In this document: one piece after another, positions 26,341 to 34,905 of the stretch
Position numbering within the stretch: position 1 is the first letter of the stretch
Layout: each line of letters starts with the position of its first letter
Assembly (NCBI GenBank): GCA_035636095.1
Contig: DASPZU010000067.1
Coordinates: forward strand, 1 to 52,275
Direction of reading: 5' to 3'
DNA length: 52,275 bases
DNA from: Gp7-AA10 sp035636095
GTDB lineage: Bacteria; Acidobacteriota; Thermoanaerobaculia; Gp7-AA8
The notes under the pieces: model-generated
Database searches by the model: none
What the model was told of the DNA's origin: nothing
Seen by the model: only the letters and a program-made list of their open reading frames with translations
Made by a program: the position numbers and the translations under genes

Positions 26341-26781
26341 ATGAGACGCAAAGCCTTTATCACGCTGGGAATTCTGTTCGCGGCCATCCAACTGTTTGGC
26401 GCCGGTGCGGGGGCGCAAATGCGCGGCGCCCTTGTCACCGATCTTACCTTCAACCCGAATGACTCTCTGCTCGTTCGCGCCGCAAAAATGACCGTTGCAA
26501 GTCGCGCAAGCATGACGATGCACAGCAGCAGGGTCATCGACAACGACAGCCTTCGCCAGATCGCCAGCACTGGTCATTTCGCGGTCGGGACGACGGAAGT
26601 TCAGACGGCACCGACGGTGTTGGGACCGAGCAACCCAGCCCCCGCTTCGCCCTACCACCAGCAGCAAAACACTCAATACACACCGACTCCGGCCGTCCAG
26701 CCATCCACGATGCCACGGCCGTTTTCACTGCCCCCTCCCCCTCCGCCCACGAACCCGACCCCCTACCGGCCGCCGCAATAG
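26341..26781 (+). CDS. Secreted protein of an unnamed LVRAAK-VIDND family, copy 2
   Basis: The 146-residue product has a signal peptide (MRRKAFITLGILFAAIQLF, ending about AGAQ). The block LVRAAK, 15 residues, VIDND, then TGHFAVG comes next, and the protein ends in a Pro-rich tail with runs of six and more Pro. The block is shared with the product of the gene at 25147, with a 2-residue insertion after VIDND. The C-terminal Pro-rich tail differs from copy 1, which has a charged helix. No enzyme motif is present. It ends 60 bp before pilC. ATG 26341 starts the signal peptide; an upstream in-frame ATG at 26323 is possible. Confidence 0.65.
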   Translation: MRRKAFITLGILFAAIQLFGAGAGAQMRGALVTDLTFNPNDSLLVRAAKMTVASRASMTMHSSRVIDNDSLRQIASTGHFAVGTTEVQTAPTVLGPSNPAPASPYHQQQNTQYTPTPAVQPSTMPRPFSLPPPPPPTNPTPYRPPQ

Positions 26782-26841
26782 AGCGGAAGAGGGGCACGAT
26801 ATCGGAACGGCCGAGCGTCCTCGGCCGTCGAAAAGAGAGAA

Positions 26842-28050
26842 ATGCCGGAATTCATCATCAGGGTGGGAACGCCCGACGGGCAGATCATGGATCGCCACGT
26901 CCAGGCCTCTTCGGCACGGGCGGCCGAGGACGAGCTGCGACAGCAGGGTATGCATGTCTTCGCTGCCAAGCGAGGCACCCTTGCCCTTCGCGATTTTGTG
27001 CCCCGATCGCGCAAGGCCGTTTCGACCGAGCGCTTCCTGCTTTTCAATCAGGAACTTCTGGCGCTTGTGAAGGCTGGTCTGCCGATCCTGCAGTCGTTCG
27101 ACATCATGCTGGAACGCCAGAAACACACGCGCTTTCGCGAGATCCTCGCCGACATCCGCGACAAACTGAAATCGGGCGTCTCGCTCTCCGACGCCTTCGC
27201 GAGCTTCGGCAACATCTTCCCGCCCATCTACTCGACCTCGCTGCGTGCCGGCGAACGCTCCGGCGATCTCGAGGGCGTGCTTCGTCGATTCCTGAAATAC
27301 CAGAAGATGATCGTGGCGCTGCGCAAGAAGGTCATTACGGCGCTCATCTACCCCACGGTCCTGATCACGATGATGATCGGCATGGTCTTCGTGATGCTCA
27401 CCAAGGTCATTCCGAAGTTTGCGGAGTTCTATCGTGGCTTCGATGCCGACCTGCCCGCTTTCACGCGCGTGATGATCGGGATCTCGCAGGGGCTGACCGA
27501 CCACCTGATGATTGTCCTCATCGCCACCATCGTCCTCGTCCTTCTCGGACGGCAATGGATCGCGACGGGCGGCCGGGTGATTTGGGACCGATTCAAGCTG
27601 AAGCTTCCATTTGTGGGCCCGGTCATGCATCGGTTCGCCATGATGCAGTTCACACAATCCCTCGGCACACTGCTGGGCGGCGGTACACCCATGGTCCCTG
27701 CCATTGAAATCGCATCGCAGTCGATCGCCAATCAGGACGTTGCCACCAAGGTTTCGGCCATCGTCCAACAGGTGCGCGAGGGAGAGCCCTTGTGGCGCTC
27801 GCTCGAGAGCACCGGGGTGGTCAGCGACCTGGCGGTGGAGATGATCAAGGTAGGCGAATCGACCGGTGCCCTCACGGAAATGCTGGCCAATGTCAGCGAG
27901 TTCTACGATGAGGAAATCGAGGCTAGATTGCAGAGAATGGTGGCGGCCATTGAGCCGCTGATTCTCGTCTTCATGGGCCTGGTGATTGCCACGCTTTTGT
28001 ACGCTTTCTATCTTCCGCTGTTCCAGCTCACCAGCGTAGGGCAGCAATAA
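26842..28050 (+). CDS. pilC: PilC/GspF inner-membrane platform protein
   Basis: A 402-residue type II secretion F protein with two repeated GspF domains. The first reads LLFNQELLALVKAGLPILQS and later TSLRAGERSGDLEGVL. The second has TQSLGTLLGGGTPMVPAIEIA and VEMIKVGESTGALTEML. Three membrane helices follow the pattern of the family. It forms the inner-membrane core that the PilB ATPase turns or pushes during pilin polymerisation. It is followed after 3 bp by pilB. Confidence 0.95.
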   Translation: MPEFIIRVGTPDGQIMDRHVQASSARAAEDELRQQGMHVFAAKRGTLALRDFVPRSRKAVSTERFLLFNQELLALVKAGLPILQSFDIMLERQKHTRFREILADIRDKLKSGVSLSDAFASFGNIFPPIYSTSLRAGERSGDLEGVLRRFLKYQKMIVALRKKVITALIYPTVLITMMIGMVFVMLTKVIPKFAEFYRGFDADLPAFTRVMIGISQGLTDHLMIVLIATIVLVLLGRQWIATGGRVIWDRFKLKLPFVGPVMHRFAMMQFTQSLGTLLGGGTPMVPAIEIASQSIANQDVATKVSAIVQQVREGEPLWRSLESTGVVSDLAVEMIKVGESTGALTEMLANVSEFYDEEIEARLQRMVAAIEPLILVFMGLVIATLLYAFYLPLFQLTSVGQQ

Positions 28051-28053
28051 ACG

Positions 28054-29676
28054 ATGACGACCGATTCTCGCTCGCTGTACAAGAACCTCGACCCCACCGG
28101 GGAGGCTGCCCGCGCCCAGCGTCTGGCCGATCAGTACGGTTTTCCCTACGTCAACCTCGAGCACTTCCAGATCGATCATCAACTCTTCCGCGACATTCCG
28201 CTGGAGCTGATGATCCGCTATCAGTTCCTTCCCGAGCGGCGTGACAACGGCCACATCTCGGTGGTGGTCGGCGATCCGACCGACGTCCTCAAGCTGGACG
28301 AGCTCGAGCTTCTCCTGGGCGCGCCGCTGAAGGTCAAAGTTGCATCACCAGCCGCGATCCGCGACAAGCTGGAGAAATCGGAGTCGACCCAGCGCGTCCT
28401 CGATGAAGCGACCGAGGGGTTTCGCCTGCAACTGGTGGGCGAAGATGAAGAGGGCGAAGAAACTCTCACCATCGATTCGATCACGCAGCAGGAATCGTCG
28501 CCCATCATCAAGCTGGTCGACTCGATCGTCTTCAACGCCATTCAGCGACGCGCGTCCGACATTCACATCGAGACCCGCGACAACGAAGTGGTCGTGAAAT
28601 ACCGCATCGACGGCGTGCTCTACGAAGCGCTCGATCCGATCGACAAGCGCCATCACTCCACCATCATCAGCCGCATCAAGGTCATGTCCGAGCTCGACAT
28701 CGCCGAAAAGCGCGTGCCGCAGGACGGACGCTTCAAGCTGCGCATCACCGGCCGGACCATCGACTTCCGCGTCTCGGTTGTCCCCACCGCGCACGGCGAA
28801 GACGCCGTCATCCGAATCCTCGACAAGGAGTCGATGAACAAGGAGTTCAAAAACCTCCGCCTGGACGTCCTCGGATTCGATGACGACATGCTCACCAAGT
28901 TCCGGAAGTTCATCAAAGAGCCGTATGGAATGGTGCTGGTGACCGGACCGACCGGCTCGGGCAAGACCACCACGCTTTATGCCGCGCTGTCGGAGATTCA
29001 GAGCGCGGAAGACAAGATCATCACCATTGAGGATCCGGTCGAATATCAGCTTCGTGGCATTACGCAGATCCCGGTGAACGAAAAGAAGGGGCTCACCTTC
29101 GCGCGCGGTCTGCGCTCGATTCTCCGTCACGACCCCGACAAGATCATGGTCGGCGAAATCCGCGACGAAGAGACTGCGCAGATCGCAGTGCAGTCGGCGC
29201 TCACGGGCCACCTTGTCTTTACGACCGTCCACGCCAACAACGTCGTCGATGTGCTGGGCCGATTCCTCAACATGAAAGTCGATCTGTACAACTTCGTGTC
29301 GGCGCTCAACTGCGTGCTGGCGCAGCGGCTGGTGCGGCGGATCTGCCAGGAATGCAAGCACCAGGTGAAATATCCCGACGCTTTTCTCATCGAGTCGGGT
29401 CTGGATCCGGCCAACTACCGCAACCAGACGTTCTGGGAGGGCGCCGGCTGCCTCGAGTGCAACGGCACCGGTTTCCACGGCCGATCGGCGATCTCGGAAC
29501 TTCTGGACCTCTCCGATCGTATTCGCGGCATGATCCTCGATCGACGCCCCGCTTCCGAGATCAAGAAGGCCGCCAAAGAAGAAGGCATGACCTTCCTGCG
29601 CGAGTCGGCGTTGCAGAAGGTCATTGAAGGGCGGACCACGTTGCGGGAGATCAATAAGGTGACATTCGTGGAGTGA
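28054..29676 (+). CDS. pilB: PilB/GspE assembly ATPase
   Basis: The 540-residue protein has an N-terminal GspE_N domain (about 20-110) followed by the AAA-type secretion ATPase. Walker A is GPTGSGKTT (298-306), the Asp box is around ITIEDPVEYQ, Walker B is IMVGEIRD (364-371) and the His box is HLVFTTVHAN. The zinc tetracysteine is C431-x2-C434 and C466-x2-C469, diagnostic of assembly ATPases rather than the retraction ATPase PilT. It powers pilin or pseudopilin extension. No pilT follows. A charged linker (GEDEEGEE) joins the two domains. Confidence 0.95.
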   Translation: MTTDSRSLYKNLDPTGEAARAQRLADQYGFPYVNLEHFQIDHQLFRDIPLELMIRYQFLPERRDNGHISVVVGDPTDVLKLDELELLLGAPLKVKVASPAAIRDKLEKSESTQRVLDEATEGFRLQLVGEDEEGEETLTIDSITQQESSPIIKLVDSIVFNAIQRRASDIHIETRDNEVVVKYRIDGVLYEALDPIDKRHHSTIISRIKVMSELDIAEKRVPQDGRFKLRITGRTIDFRVSVVPTAHGEDAVIRILDKESMNKEFKNLRLDVLGFDDDMLTKFRKFIKEPYGMVLVTGPTGSGKTTTLYAALSEIQSAEDKIITIEDPVEYQLRGITQIPVNEKKGLTFARGLRSILRHDPDKIMVGEIRDEETAQIAVQSALTGHLVFTTVHANNVVDVLGRFLNMKVDLYNFVSALNCVLAQRLVRRICQECKHQVKYPDAFLIESGLDPANYRNQTFWEGAGCLECNGTGFHGRSAISELLDLSDRIRGMILDRRPASEIKKAAKEEGMTFLRESALQKVIEGRTTLREINKVTFVE

Positions 29677-29686
29677 GGGGGTGAAT

Positions 29687-29769
29687 GAAATTTCAAATTT
29701 CGAATTAAAAATTCAAAATGAAAAATGCACTTCTCAATTTTTCATTTGAAATTTGAAATTTGAAATTTC
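29687..29769. repeat. AT-rich palindromic element, copy B
   Basis: Left arm GAAATTTCAAATTTCG plus CAAAATGAAAAATG; right arm ATTTTTCATTTG plus 7-nt AAATTTG units ending GAAATTTC. The right 33 nt equal those of the 12374-12406 copy. It fills nearly the whole gap between pilB and pilM and ends 6 nt before the pilM ATG. pilM has no recognisable ribosome site, so the element may affect its expression. Confidence 0.8.
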
Positions 29770-29775
29770 GCTTTT

Positions 29776-30666
29776 ATGCCCGGTTCTTTTCCTCCCGATG
29801 TCGTAGTCCTCGACTCCGACGCTCTGATTCACGCCCGCATCGGTCGCGGACGCAAGGGTCCGCAGATCGTGCAGGCGAAGAGCTATCGTCTGCCCGCCGA
29901 TACGTTCGTCAACGCCGTGGTCACGCCGCAGCTCACCAATGAGGCGGCGCTGGCCGACGCGTTGCGCCGACTGCGCGTCGAGAGCGGCCGCTGGGACCGC
30001 GTCTCCCTTCTTCTGCCCGACTCCTGGTTCCGGGTCAACATTCTCGAGCTGCCGAATCTCCCCGACTCCGAAAAAGAAGCGGACGAGATGATCCGCTGGA
30101 GCCTGAAGCGCACCATGCCGATCGACTCCTCGCTTCTGCGCGTCAAGCACGAGGTTCTGTCGCGCTCTGTCCACACCAGGGTCCTGGTGCTGAGCGCGAT
30201 GGATCAAACGCTGAGCGCGATCGAGAAGGTGTTCGAAGCGGCCGGTATCGAGATCGTCCTCATCGAGCCGATCGGTCTCAACATCTGGAACGCCATCACG
30301 GTCCGCGAGCCGAACACGACCCGCGATCGGATCTTCTTTTACATTCGAGACGGCGAATTCACCACCGCCGCTTTCCGCGGATCCCAGCCGCTGTTCATCC
30401 GGTCGCGCAATTTGAACGGCGAACGGACGATCGAGCAGGAGATCAAACTCTCGGCCAGCTATATCCGCGACACGCTGCGGACCGATTCGATCGAACAGTG
30501 CTACCTGTCCGGTAATGTCGATCCGGCGCTGGCCTCCGCCATCGGCAGCGAATTCAGCGCGCCCGTCCGCGCGATCGCCCTGGCCGATTTCAGCGAGCAG
30601 GCGCCCGAAGGAGTCGGCGTTTACGAGGCGGAACTGACGGCCTGCACGGGGGTCTTCACATCGTGA
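29776..30666 (+). CDS. pilM: PilM-like actin-fold pilus assembly protein
   Basis: This 296-residue protein matches the divergent PilM/HofM style. An N-terminal strand carries VVVLDSDALIHARIG, and the middle region EADEMIRWSLKRTMPID is the typical PilM feature. The C-terminal half carries LFIRSRNLNGERTIEQEI. The actin-like ATP-binding motifs are only partly visible. PilM sits on the cytoplasmic face and holds the N-terminus of PilN. The gene overlaps pilN by 4 bp (GTGA), and the M-N-O-P genes all overlap, so they are translated as a unit. Confidence 0.85.
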   Translation: MPGSFPPDVVVLDSDALIHARIGRGRKGPQIVQAKSYRLPADTFVNAVVTPQLTNEAALADALRRLRVESGRWDRVSLLLPDSWFRVNILELPNLPDSEKEADEMIRWSLKRTMPIDSSLLRVKHEVLSRSVHTRVLVLSAMDQTLSAIEKVFEAAGIEIVLIEPIGLNIWNAITVREPNTTRDRIFFYIRDGEFTTAAFRGSQPLFIRSRNLNGERTIEQEIKLSASYIRDTLRTDSIEQCYLSGNVDPALASAIGSEFSAPVRAIALADFSEQAPEGVGVYEAELTACTGVFTS

Positions 30667-31238
30667 AGCCGCTGCATCTCAATCTCGCCGGCCGGCCCTA
30701 TCGCGACTATCGCCCGCTCTACGCCATGGTGGTGGTGACTTCGATCGTCATCGCGATCATGCTGCTGAACAACATCGAGACCGGATATCGCTACGTGCGC
30801 GACACGCGGACGACTCGCGACAAGATCGCGCAGATCGAAAATCAGACTGACGCCGAAAATCGCCGGACTGACGAAGCCTATCAGCGCCTGCGCGGCGTGA
30901 ATGTGAAGCTGCTCAGCGATCAGGCCCAATTCGTCAATGCCCGCCTGGCCGAGCGCGCCTTCTCCTGGAGCGAGCTGCTCGATCGCCTCGAGCGTGTGCT
31001 GCCCGACGACGTGCGCATCGAATCCATTTCCCCCTCCTTCGCTAAGAACGGCATCGTGCACCTTGGCATGCAGGGCGCCGCCAAGAACGGCGACGGGATG
31101 ACGCGCACGATCGACCGGCTGAATCGCGACCCGCACTTCGCCAGTCCGTTCCCGACTTCCGAGAATCGCACCGATCGGGGATACGAATTCGGGATCGGTG
31201 TTGATTACCGTCCCTCAATCGCGAGGATCGTCGAATGA
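30663..31238 (+). CDS. pilN: PilN alignment-complex protein
   Basis: A 191-residue bitopic protein with cytoplasmic PilM-binding peptide LHLNLAGRPYRDYRP at its start, one membrane helix (about 20-38) and a periplasmic coiled coil. A ferredoxin-like domain follows (WSELLDRLERVLPDDVRIESISP). The N-terminal motif (NLAxRPxR) is the best PilN marker. The start is GTG 30663 overlapping the pilM stop. It joins inner-membrane and secretin parts of the machine with PilO. Confidence 0.88.
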   Translation: MKPLHLNLAGRPYRDYRPLYAMVVVTSIVIAIMLLNNIETGYRYVRDTRTTRDKIAQIENQTDAENRRTDEAYQRLRGVNVKLLSDQAQFVNARLAERAFSWSELLDRLERVLPDDVRIESISPSFAKNGIVHLGMQGAAKNGDGMTRTIDRLNRDPHFASPFPTSENRTDRGYEFGIGVDYRPSIARIVE

Positions 31239-31831
31239 CCTGGCGTGAGCATCGCGTATTGCTGATCGCTCTGGGGGCGTTGATGGTCGCGAACGGAATC
31301 TTTTTCTTCACCTACCGGGTGCAGTACGAGGCCCGCCTGAAGGCGCTCGATGCGCGGCTGCAGCAATCGGAAGACGATCTGCAGCGGGCACGCAACAAGC
31401 GGCTGGCGGCGGAGCAGACGGTCGCCAGCTATCGGAAAGTGCAAACCGACTTGCAGATGCTCTACAACAGCCGGTGGGCCACCGAGCCCCAACGCCTCAC
31501 CAGGCTTTACGCAGAAATCAAGCGCCTGGCAGCCGAGAGCGGCATCGCCATGCCGAAGACGTTCTCCTTTTCGCGAACTGAGGATCGGGAGATGCAGAAG
31601 ACGGGAGGGATCGGCACCGTCACTGTCACGATCTCCTTCACCGCTCAAGGGAGCTATCAGCAGCTCAGACGTCTCATCAACCGATTCGAGCTCTCCAACC
31701 AGTTTGTCATCATCGACGCCATCAACCTCGGATCGGGAAGCTCGCCCGACAATCTGACCTTGAACGTCCGGCTCAAGACGCTCTTCAGAGAACCAGCTCG
31801 TAGCACAATGTCGGTCAGTAAAGAAATGTGA
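31235..31831 (+). CDS. pilO: PilO alignment-complex protein
   Basis: The 198-residue protein has one N-terminal helix (about 8-26), a coiled coil (KALDARLQQSEDDLQRARNK) and a periplasmic ferredoxin-like domain. The closing part TAQGSYQQLRRLINRFELS is the pattern common to PilO and GspM. It overlaps pilN by ATGA and the next gene by GTGA. It is a partner of PilN in the periplasm. Confidence 0.87.
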   Translation: MTWREHRVLLIALGALMVANGIFFFTYRVQYEARLKALDARLQQSEDDLQRARNKRLAAEQTVASYRKVQTDLQMLYNSRWATEPQRLTRLYAEIKRLAAESGIAMPKTFSFSRTEDREMQKTGGIGTVTVTISFTAQGSYQQLRRLINRFELSNQFVIIDAINLGSGSSPDNLTLNVRLKTLFREPARSTMSVSKEM

Positions 31832-32397
31832 TGGATTGGATGAGCTGGAAAACATGGACCATCATTGGGCTGATCATCGTCGGCCTCTTTGCCATCTACG
31901 CCTTCGCGGCGACGCAGAGCGCCAAGACGCCCGACCTCGTTCCGCCGCCGCACGCGCCGACGCGCACGGTGAGCGGCAAGCCGGCGCAGACCAACGCGCC
32001 TGGCGTCGGCGTGGTCCACATGGAGTGGCTGGAGGCCCAAAGCGGCAGCTATCGCAGCGAGCGCAACCTCTTCGCTTACAAGGAACCCCCCCCACCCCCG
32101 CCGCCGCCTCCCCCCCCGCCCGCGCCTGTGCCTGTGCCGCAGCCCATCGTTCCGCAGCCGCCGCCCGTGCCGCAGCCGCCTCCGCCGCCGCAGTTTCCCT
32201 ACAAGTACATCGGCACGTTCGGAACCGCGGCCAATCCGATCGCGACATTTTCCGGCAACGGCGAGATCGTCAATGTTCGCGTCGGCGAAACGATCGATGG
32301 CAAGTTCATTTTGCGCGGCATCGGAATCGAGTCGGTGGAGATCGGCTACGTAGGTTTTCCGGCCGATCTGAAGACCCGAATCGCCATGGGACAGTGA
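31828..32397 (+). CDS. pilP: PilP-like protein with polyproline linker
   Basis: A 189-residue protein with a membrane helix at about 9-27 instead of the lipobox usual in PilP. A run of 12 Pro (about 89-100) and further Pro-Val/Pro-Gln repeats precede a C-terminal beta domain (YKYIGTFGTAANPIATF, then GETIDGKFILRGIG). That domain resembles the PilP/GspC homology region that binds the secretin N0 domain. The long Pro rod could span the periplasm. The start is GTG 31828 or ATG 31831. Confidence 0.75.
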   Translation: MMDWMSWKTWTIIGLIIVGLFAIYAFAATQSAKTPDLVPPPHAPTRTVSGKPAQTNAPGVGVVHMEWLEAQSGSYRSERNLFAYKEPPPPPPPPPPPPAPVPVPQPIVPQPPPVPQPPPPPQFPYKYIGTFGTAANPIATFSGNGEIVNVRVGETIDGKFILRGIGIESVEIGYVGFPADLKTRIAMGQ

Positions 32398-32433
32398 CAA
32401 TTTCGCGTGATGAACCGTCAGAAAGGGTGACAC

Positions 32434-32508
32434 TAAGTCCTGAGTCCTGAGTGCTGAGTCGCATCCGGCTCGCGTCGCTCAGGACTCAGGACTCAGGACT
32501 CAGGACTA
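32434..32508. repeat. Palindromic element with 7-nt tandem arms, carrying the pilQ ribosome site
   Basis: The left arm is three and a half AGTCCTG units (one AGTGCTG). The right arm is four CTCAGGA units plus CT. The arms pair over about 25 nt with one mismatch and a 17-nt loop. The element ends directly at the pilQ start. The last AGGA (32502-32505) is 6 nt before ATG 32512 and is the only Shine-Dalgarno-like sequence there, so it is both part of the hairpin arm and the likely ribosome site. Confidence 0.75.
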
Positions 32509-34905
32509 ATGATGAATCGATTACGAACGACTCTAGCGCTGCTCCTGATCGCCGGTTGCGCGAGCTACAACGCTTACGAAAAGGGCCGCAGCGCCGAGCG
32601 CATGAAGAACTGGGACGAAGCTGTCGTCCAGTACACAAGGGCGCTCGACATTGATTCCGACAACATGCGCTATCAGATGAATCTGCAACGTGCGAAGCTG
32701 GAAGCGTCGCGCGTCCATTTCGAAAAGGGAAAAACACTCGAAGCGGCCGCTTTCTCGGCAAAGGGCGAGGAAAAGTTGCGGCTGGCGCAACTGGCGGCCA
32801 CCGAGCTCGAGGTCACGGTCAAGCTTGATACGACCAATCAATTCGCCGCTGTCGAATACGGAAAAACAGTCGCGATGCTCCAGGACATCCATCGCGCCGC
32901 CGTCGAGAACATCTCCATCGAAGAGCTGAAAAAGCGCGCCGAGAAGACCAACATCACCAAGTCACAGCCGCCCCAGCTCGAGCCGACGTCGAGTCAGCCC
33001 ATTACGCTGACGTTTCCGCGCGACACCCCCGTCAAGGACATCTACCGCGCCCTCGGCAATGCCTTTGGCATCAATGTCCTCTTCGATCAGGCGGTCAAAG
33101 ACGATCGCGTCTCGATCGAGCTGCGCGACGTCACCGCCCAGCAGGCGCTCGAACGCGTCATGCAGGCGGCCAATCACTTCTACAAAGTGCTCGATGAGCA
33201 CACCATCATCATCGTTCCCGACAATCCGCAGGCCCGCCGCGACTACGAGGACCTGGTCATTCGAACGTTCTATCTCTCCAACGGCGATGCGGAACAGGTC
33301 ACCAACGTCGTCCGCACGATGATCGAGGCGCGCAACGTCTTCCCGCTCAAAGCGCTCAATGCCATCACGATCCGCGACACGGCTGACAAGGTTCGCATCG
33401 CGGAAAAAATCATCGAAGCAAACGACAAGGCCAAAGCCGAAGTCGTCGTCGACGTCGAGCTGCTGCAGCTCGATCTCGACAAGACCCGCGATCTCGGCTT
33501 CGTCATCAACGGATATGGGAGCACGTCACCCGGAGTTGTGCAGCCGCTCGCACCGGGGACCTCGACCGCCGGCGGCAATGTCGCGCTGACGCAGGGGACG
33601 CTGGCCGACCTGCGGCGGCTCAACAGCGGGCTGATCAGCTTCTCGATTCCGAACGCCTCGTACGCCGCGCTCAAATCACTCGGCAACACGCAACTCCTCG
33701 CGAATCCCGAGCTGCGAATTTCCGAGGGAGAGAAGGCCACCCTGCACATCGGAAGCCGGATTCCCGTGCCGGTGTCGACATTCACCAGCGTCAGCACGAC
33801 CACATCGGGAACGTTCGCGCCGGTGACCTCGTACCAGTATCAGGATGTCGGCATCAAGGTCTCGATGGAGCCGCGCGTGCATCACAACCGCGAGGTCACC
33901 CTCAAGCTGACCGTCGATGTCTCGAACCTGGGAGCGCCGGTGGTCGTTGCCGGCCAGCCTCCGCAGCCGACGTTCGCGACGCGCACGATCGAGTCGACCA
34001 TCCGGTTGAAAGATGGCGAGACGAACTTCCTGGCCGGTCTGATTCAGCAGAACGACGAGCAGAGCGACAGCAAGACTCCTTTCCTCGGCGACCTGCCCGT
34101 GATCGGCCGGTTGTTTACGAACAACCACAAACACACGCTCCGCACGGATTTAGTGATGACGATGACGCCGCACATCATCCGCATCCCCAACATCACCGAA
34201 GACGATCTGGCGCCGATGTGGGTTGGGACGCAGAGCAATTTGTCGTTCCGCGGACTGTCGCCGCGCATCGAGTCGCAATCGGCAATCGATCCGTTTGCGC
34301 CGCGCTCGGCCGTGCAATTCAGCAGACGCGATGCAGTTACGGGATTGCCGCTGGCTCCCGATGGCGAGCCTGGCAATGTGATGCGGCCGCTCCCCGCGCC
34401 GGCACAGGGGGCTCCGCCGCGGAATCCGTTCCCTCAGCCACCGCCGCAGAATCCGCCGACCGTACAGCCGCAAAGCGAGAACAACGACCGCGTGGTGGCA
34501 CCGCGCATCTCGCCCCAGCCGGCGCGGCTGTCGTTCAAGCCCGGCGAAGAGAAACTGTGGAGCGTGGTTGGAATGGATCTCGATGGCTTGACGGCACAAC
34601 AGCTTTCGCTGCGCTATGACCCGCAGGCCATCGACGTCAGCGAGGTCACCTTCGGTCCGGCGATCCGATTCGATCCGAAGACGCCGCCGGTCGTGACGAT
34701 CAATCGTGAGCTCGGAAAGGTGACCATCGCGGCGTCGGACGGCAAGCCGCTCAGCTTCAACGGCGGCGGCGACATCGCGACGCTGCGCGTTCGCGGGGGC
34801 GGCACTGGAGAGAGCTTCCTGGTGATGGAAAACCCGACCTTGACTAATGGCCGCGGCGAAGTGGTGGTATCCGAGGTGGCCGGAGGCCGGGCAAAGGTCG
34901 AATGA
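32509..34905 (+). CDS. pilQ: PilQ/GspD secretin lipoprotein with C-terminal cohesin-like domain
   Basis: The 798-residue protein has a lipobox at LLLIAGC (Cys16). TPR-like helices cover about 20-150. An STN/N0 domain follows (ITLTFPRDTPVKDIYRALG, about 165-240), then a secretin N1 domain and the secretin core, which ends KTPFLGDLPVIGRLF and VMTMTPHIIR. A Pro-rich linker (about 625-665) precedes a cohesin-type beta domain from about 668 (LSFKPGEEKLWSVVGMD, QQLSLRYDPQAIDV). Secretins form the outer-membrane gate. A cohesin-like tail at the extracellular or periplasmic end is unusual and could dock a partner. Start ATG 32509 or 32512. Confidence 0.9.
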   Translation: MMNRLRTTLALLLIAGCASYNAYEKGRSAERMKNWDEAVVQYTRALDIDSDNMRYQMNLQRAKLEASRVHFEKGKTLEAAAFSAKGEEKLRLAQLAATELEVTVKLDTTNQFAAVEYGKTVAMLQDIHRAAVENISIEELKKRAEKTNITKSQPPQLEPTSSQPITLTFPRDTPVKDIYRALGNAFGINVLFDQAVKDDRVSIELRDVTAQQALERVMQAANHFYKVLDEHTIIIVPDNPQARRDYEDLVIRTFYLSNGDAEQVTNVVRTMIEARNVFPLKALNAITIRDTADKVRIAEKIIEANDKAKAEVVVDVELLQLDLDKTRDLGFVINGYGSTSPGVVQPLAPGTSTAGGNVALTQGTLADLRRLNSGLISFSIPNASYAALKSLGNTQLLANPELRISEGEKATLHIGSRIPVPVSTFTSVSTTTSGTFAPVTSYQYQDVGIKVSMEPRVHHNREVTLKLTVDVSNLGAPVVVAGQPPQPTFATRTIESTIRLKDGETNFLAGLIQQNDEQSDSKTPFLGDLPVIGRLFTNNHKHTLRTDLVMTMTPHIIRIPNITEDDLAPMWVGTQSNLSFRGLSPRIESQSAIDPFAPRSAVQFSRRDAVTGLPLAPDGEPGNVMRPLPAPAQGAPPRNPFPQPPPQNPPTVQPQSENNDRVVAPRISPQPARLSFKPGEEKLWSVVGMDLDGLTAQQLSLRYDPQAIDVSEVTFGPAIRFDPKTPPVVTINRELGKVTIAASDGKPLSFNGGGDIATLRVRGGGTGESFLVMENPTLTNGRGEVVVSEVAGGRAKVE

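Noticed and set aside
32092..32127. Proline-coding C-run in pilP as a phase-variation tract
   Set aside because: The run is interrupted by A, G and T bases and the frame is intact; only short mononucleotide stretches occur, so slippage is possible but not indicated.
12331..32508. Repeat elements as CRISPR arrays
   Set aside because: Units are 7-8 nt without spacers and arranged as inverted arms; no cas genes are present.
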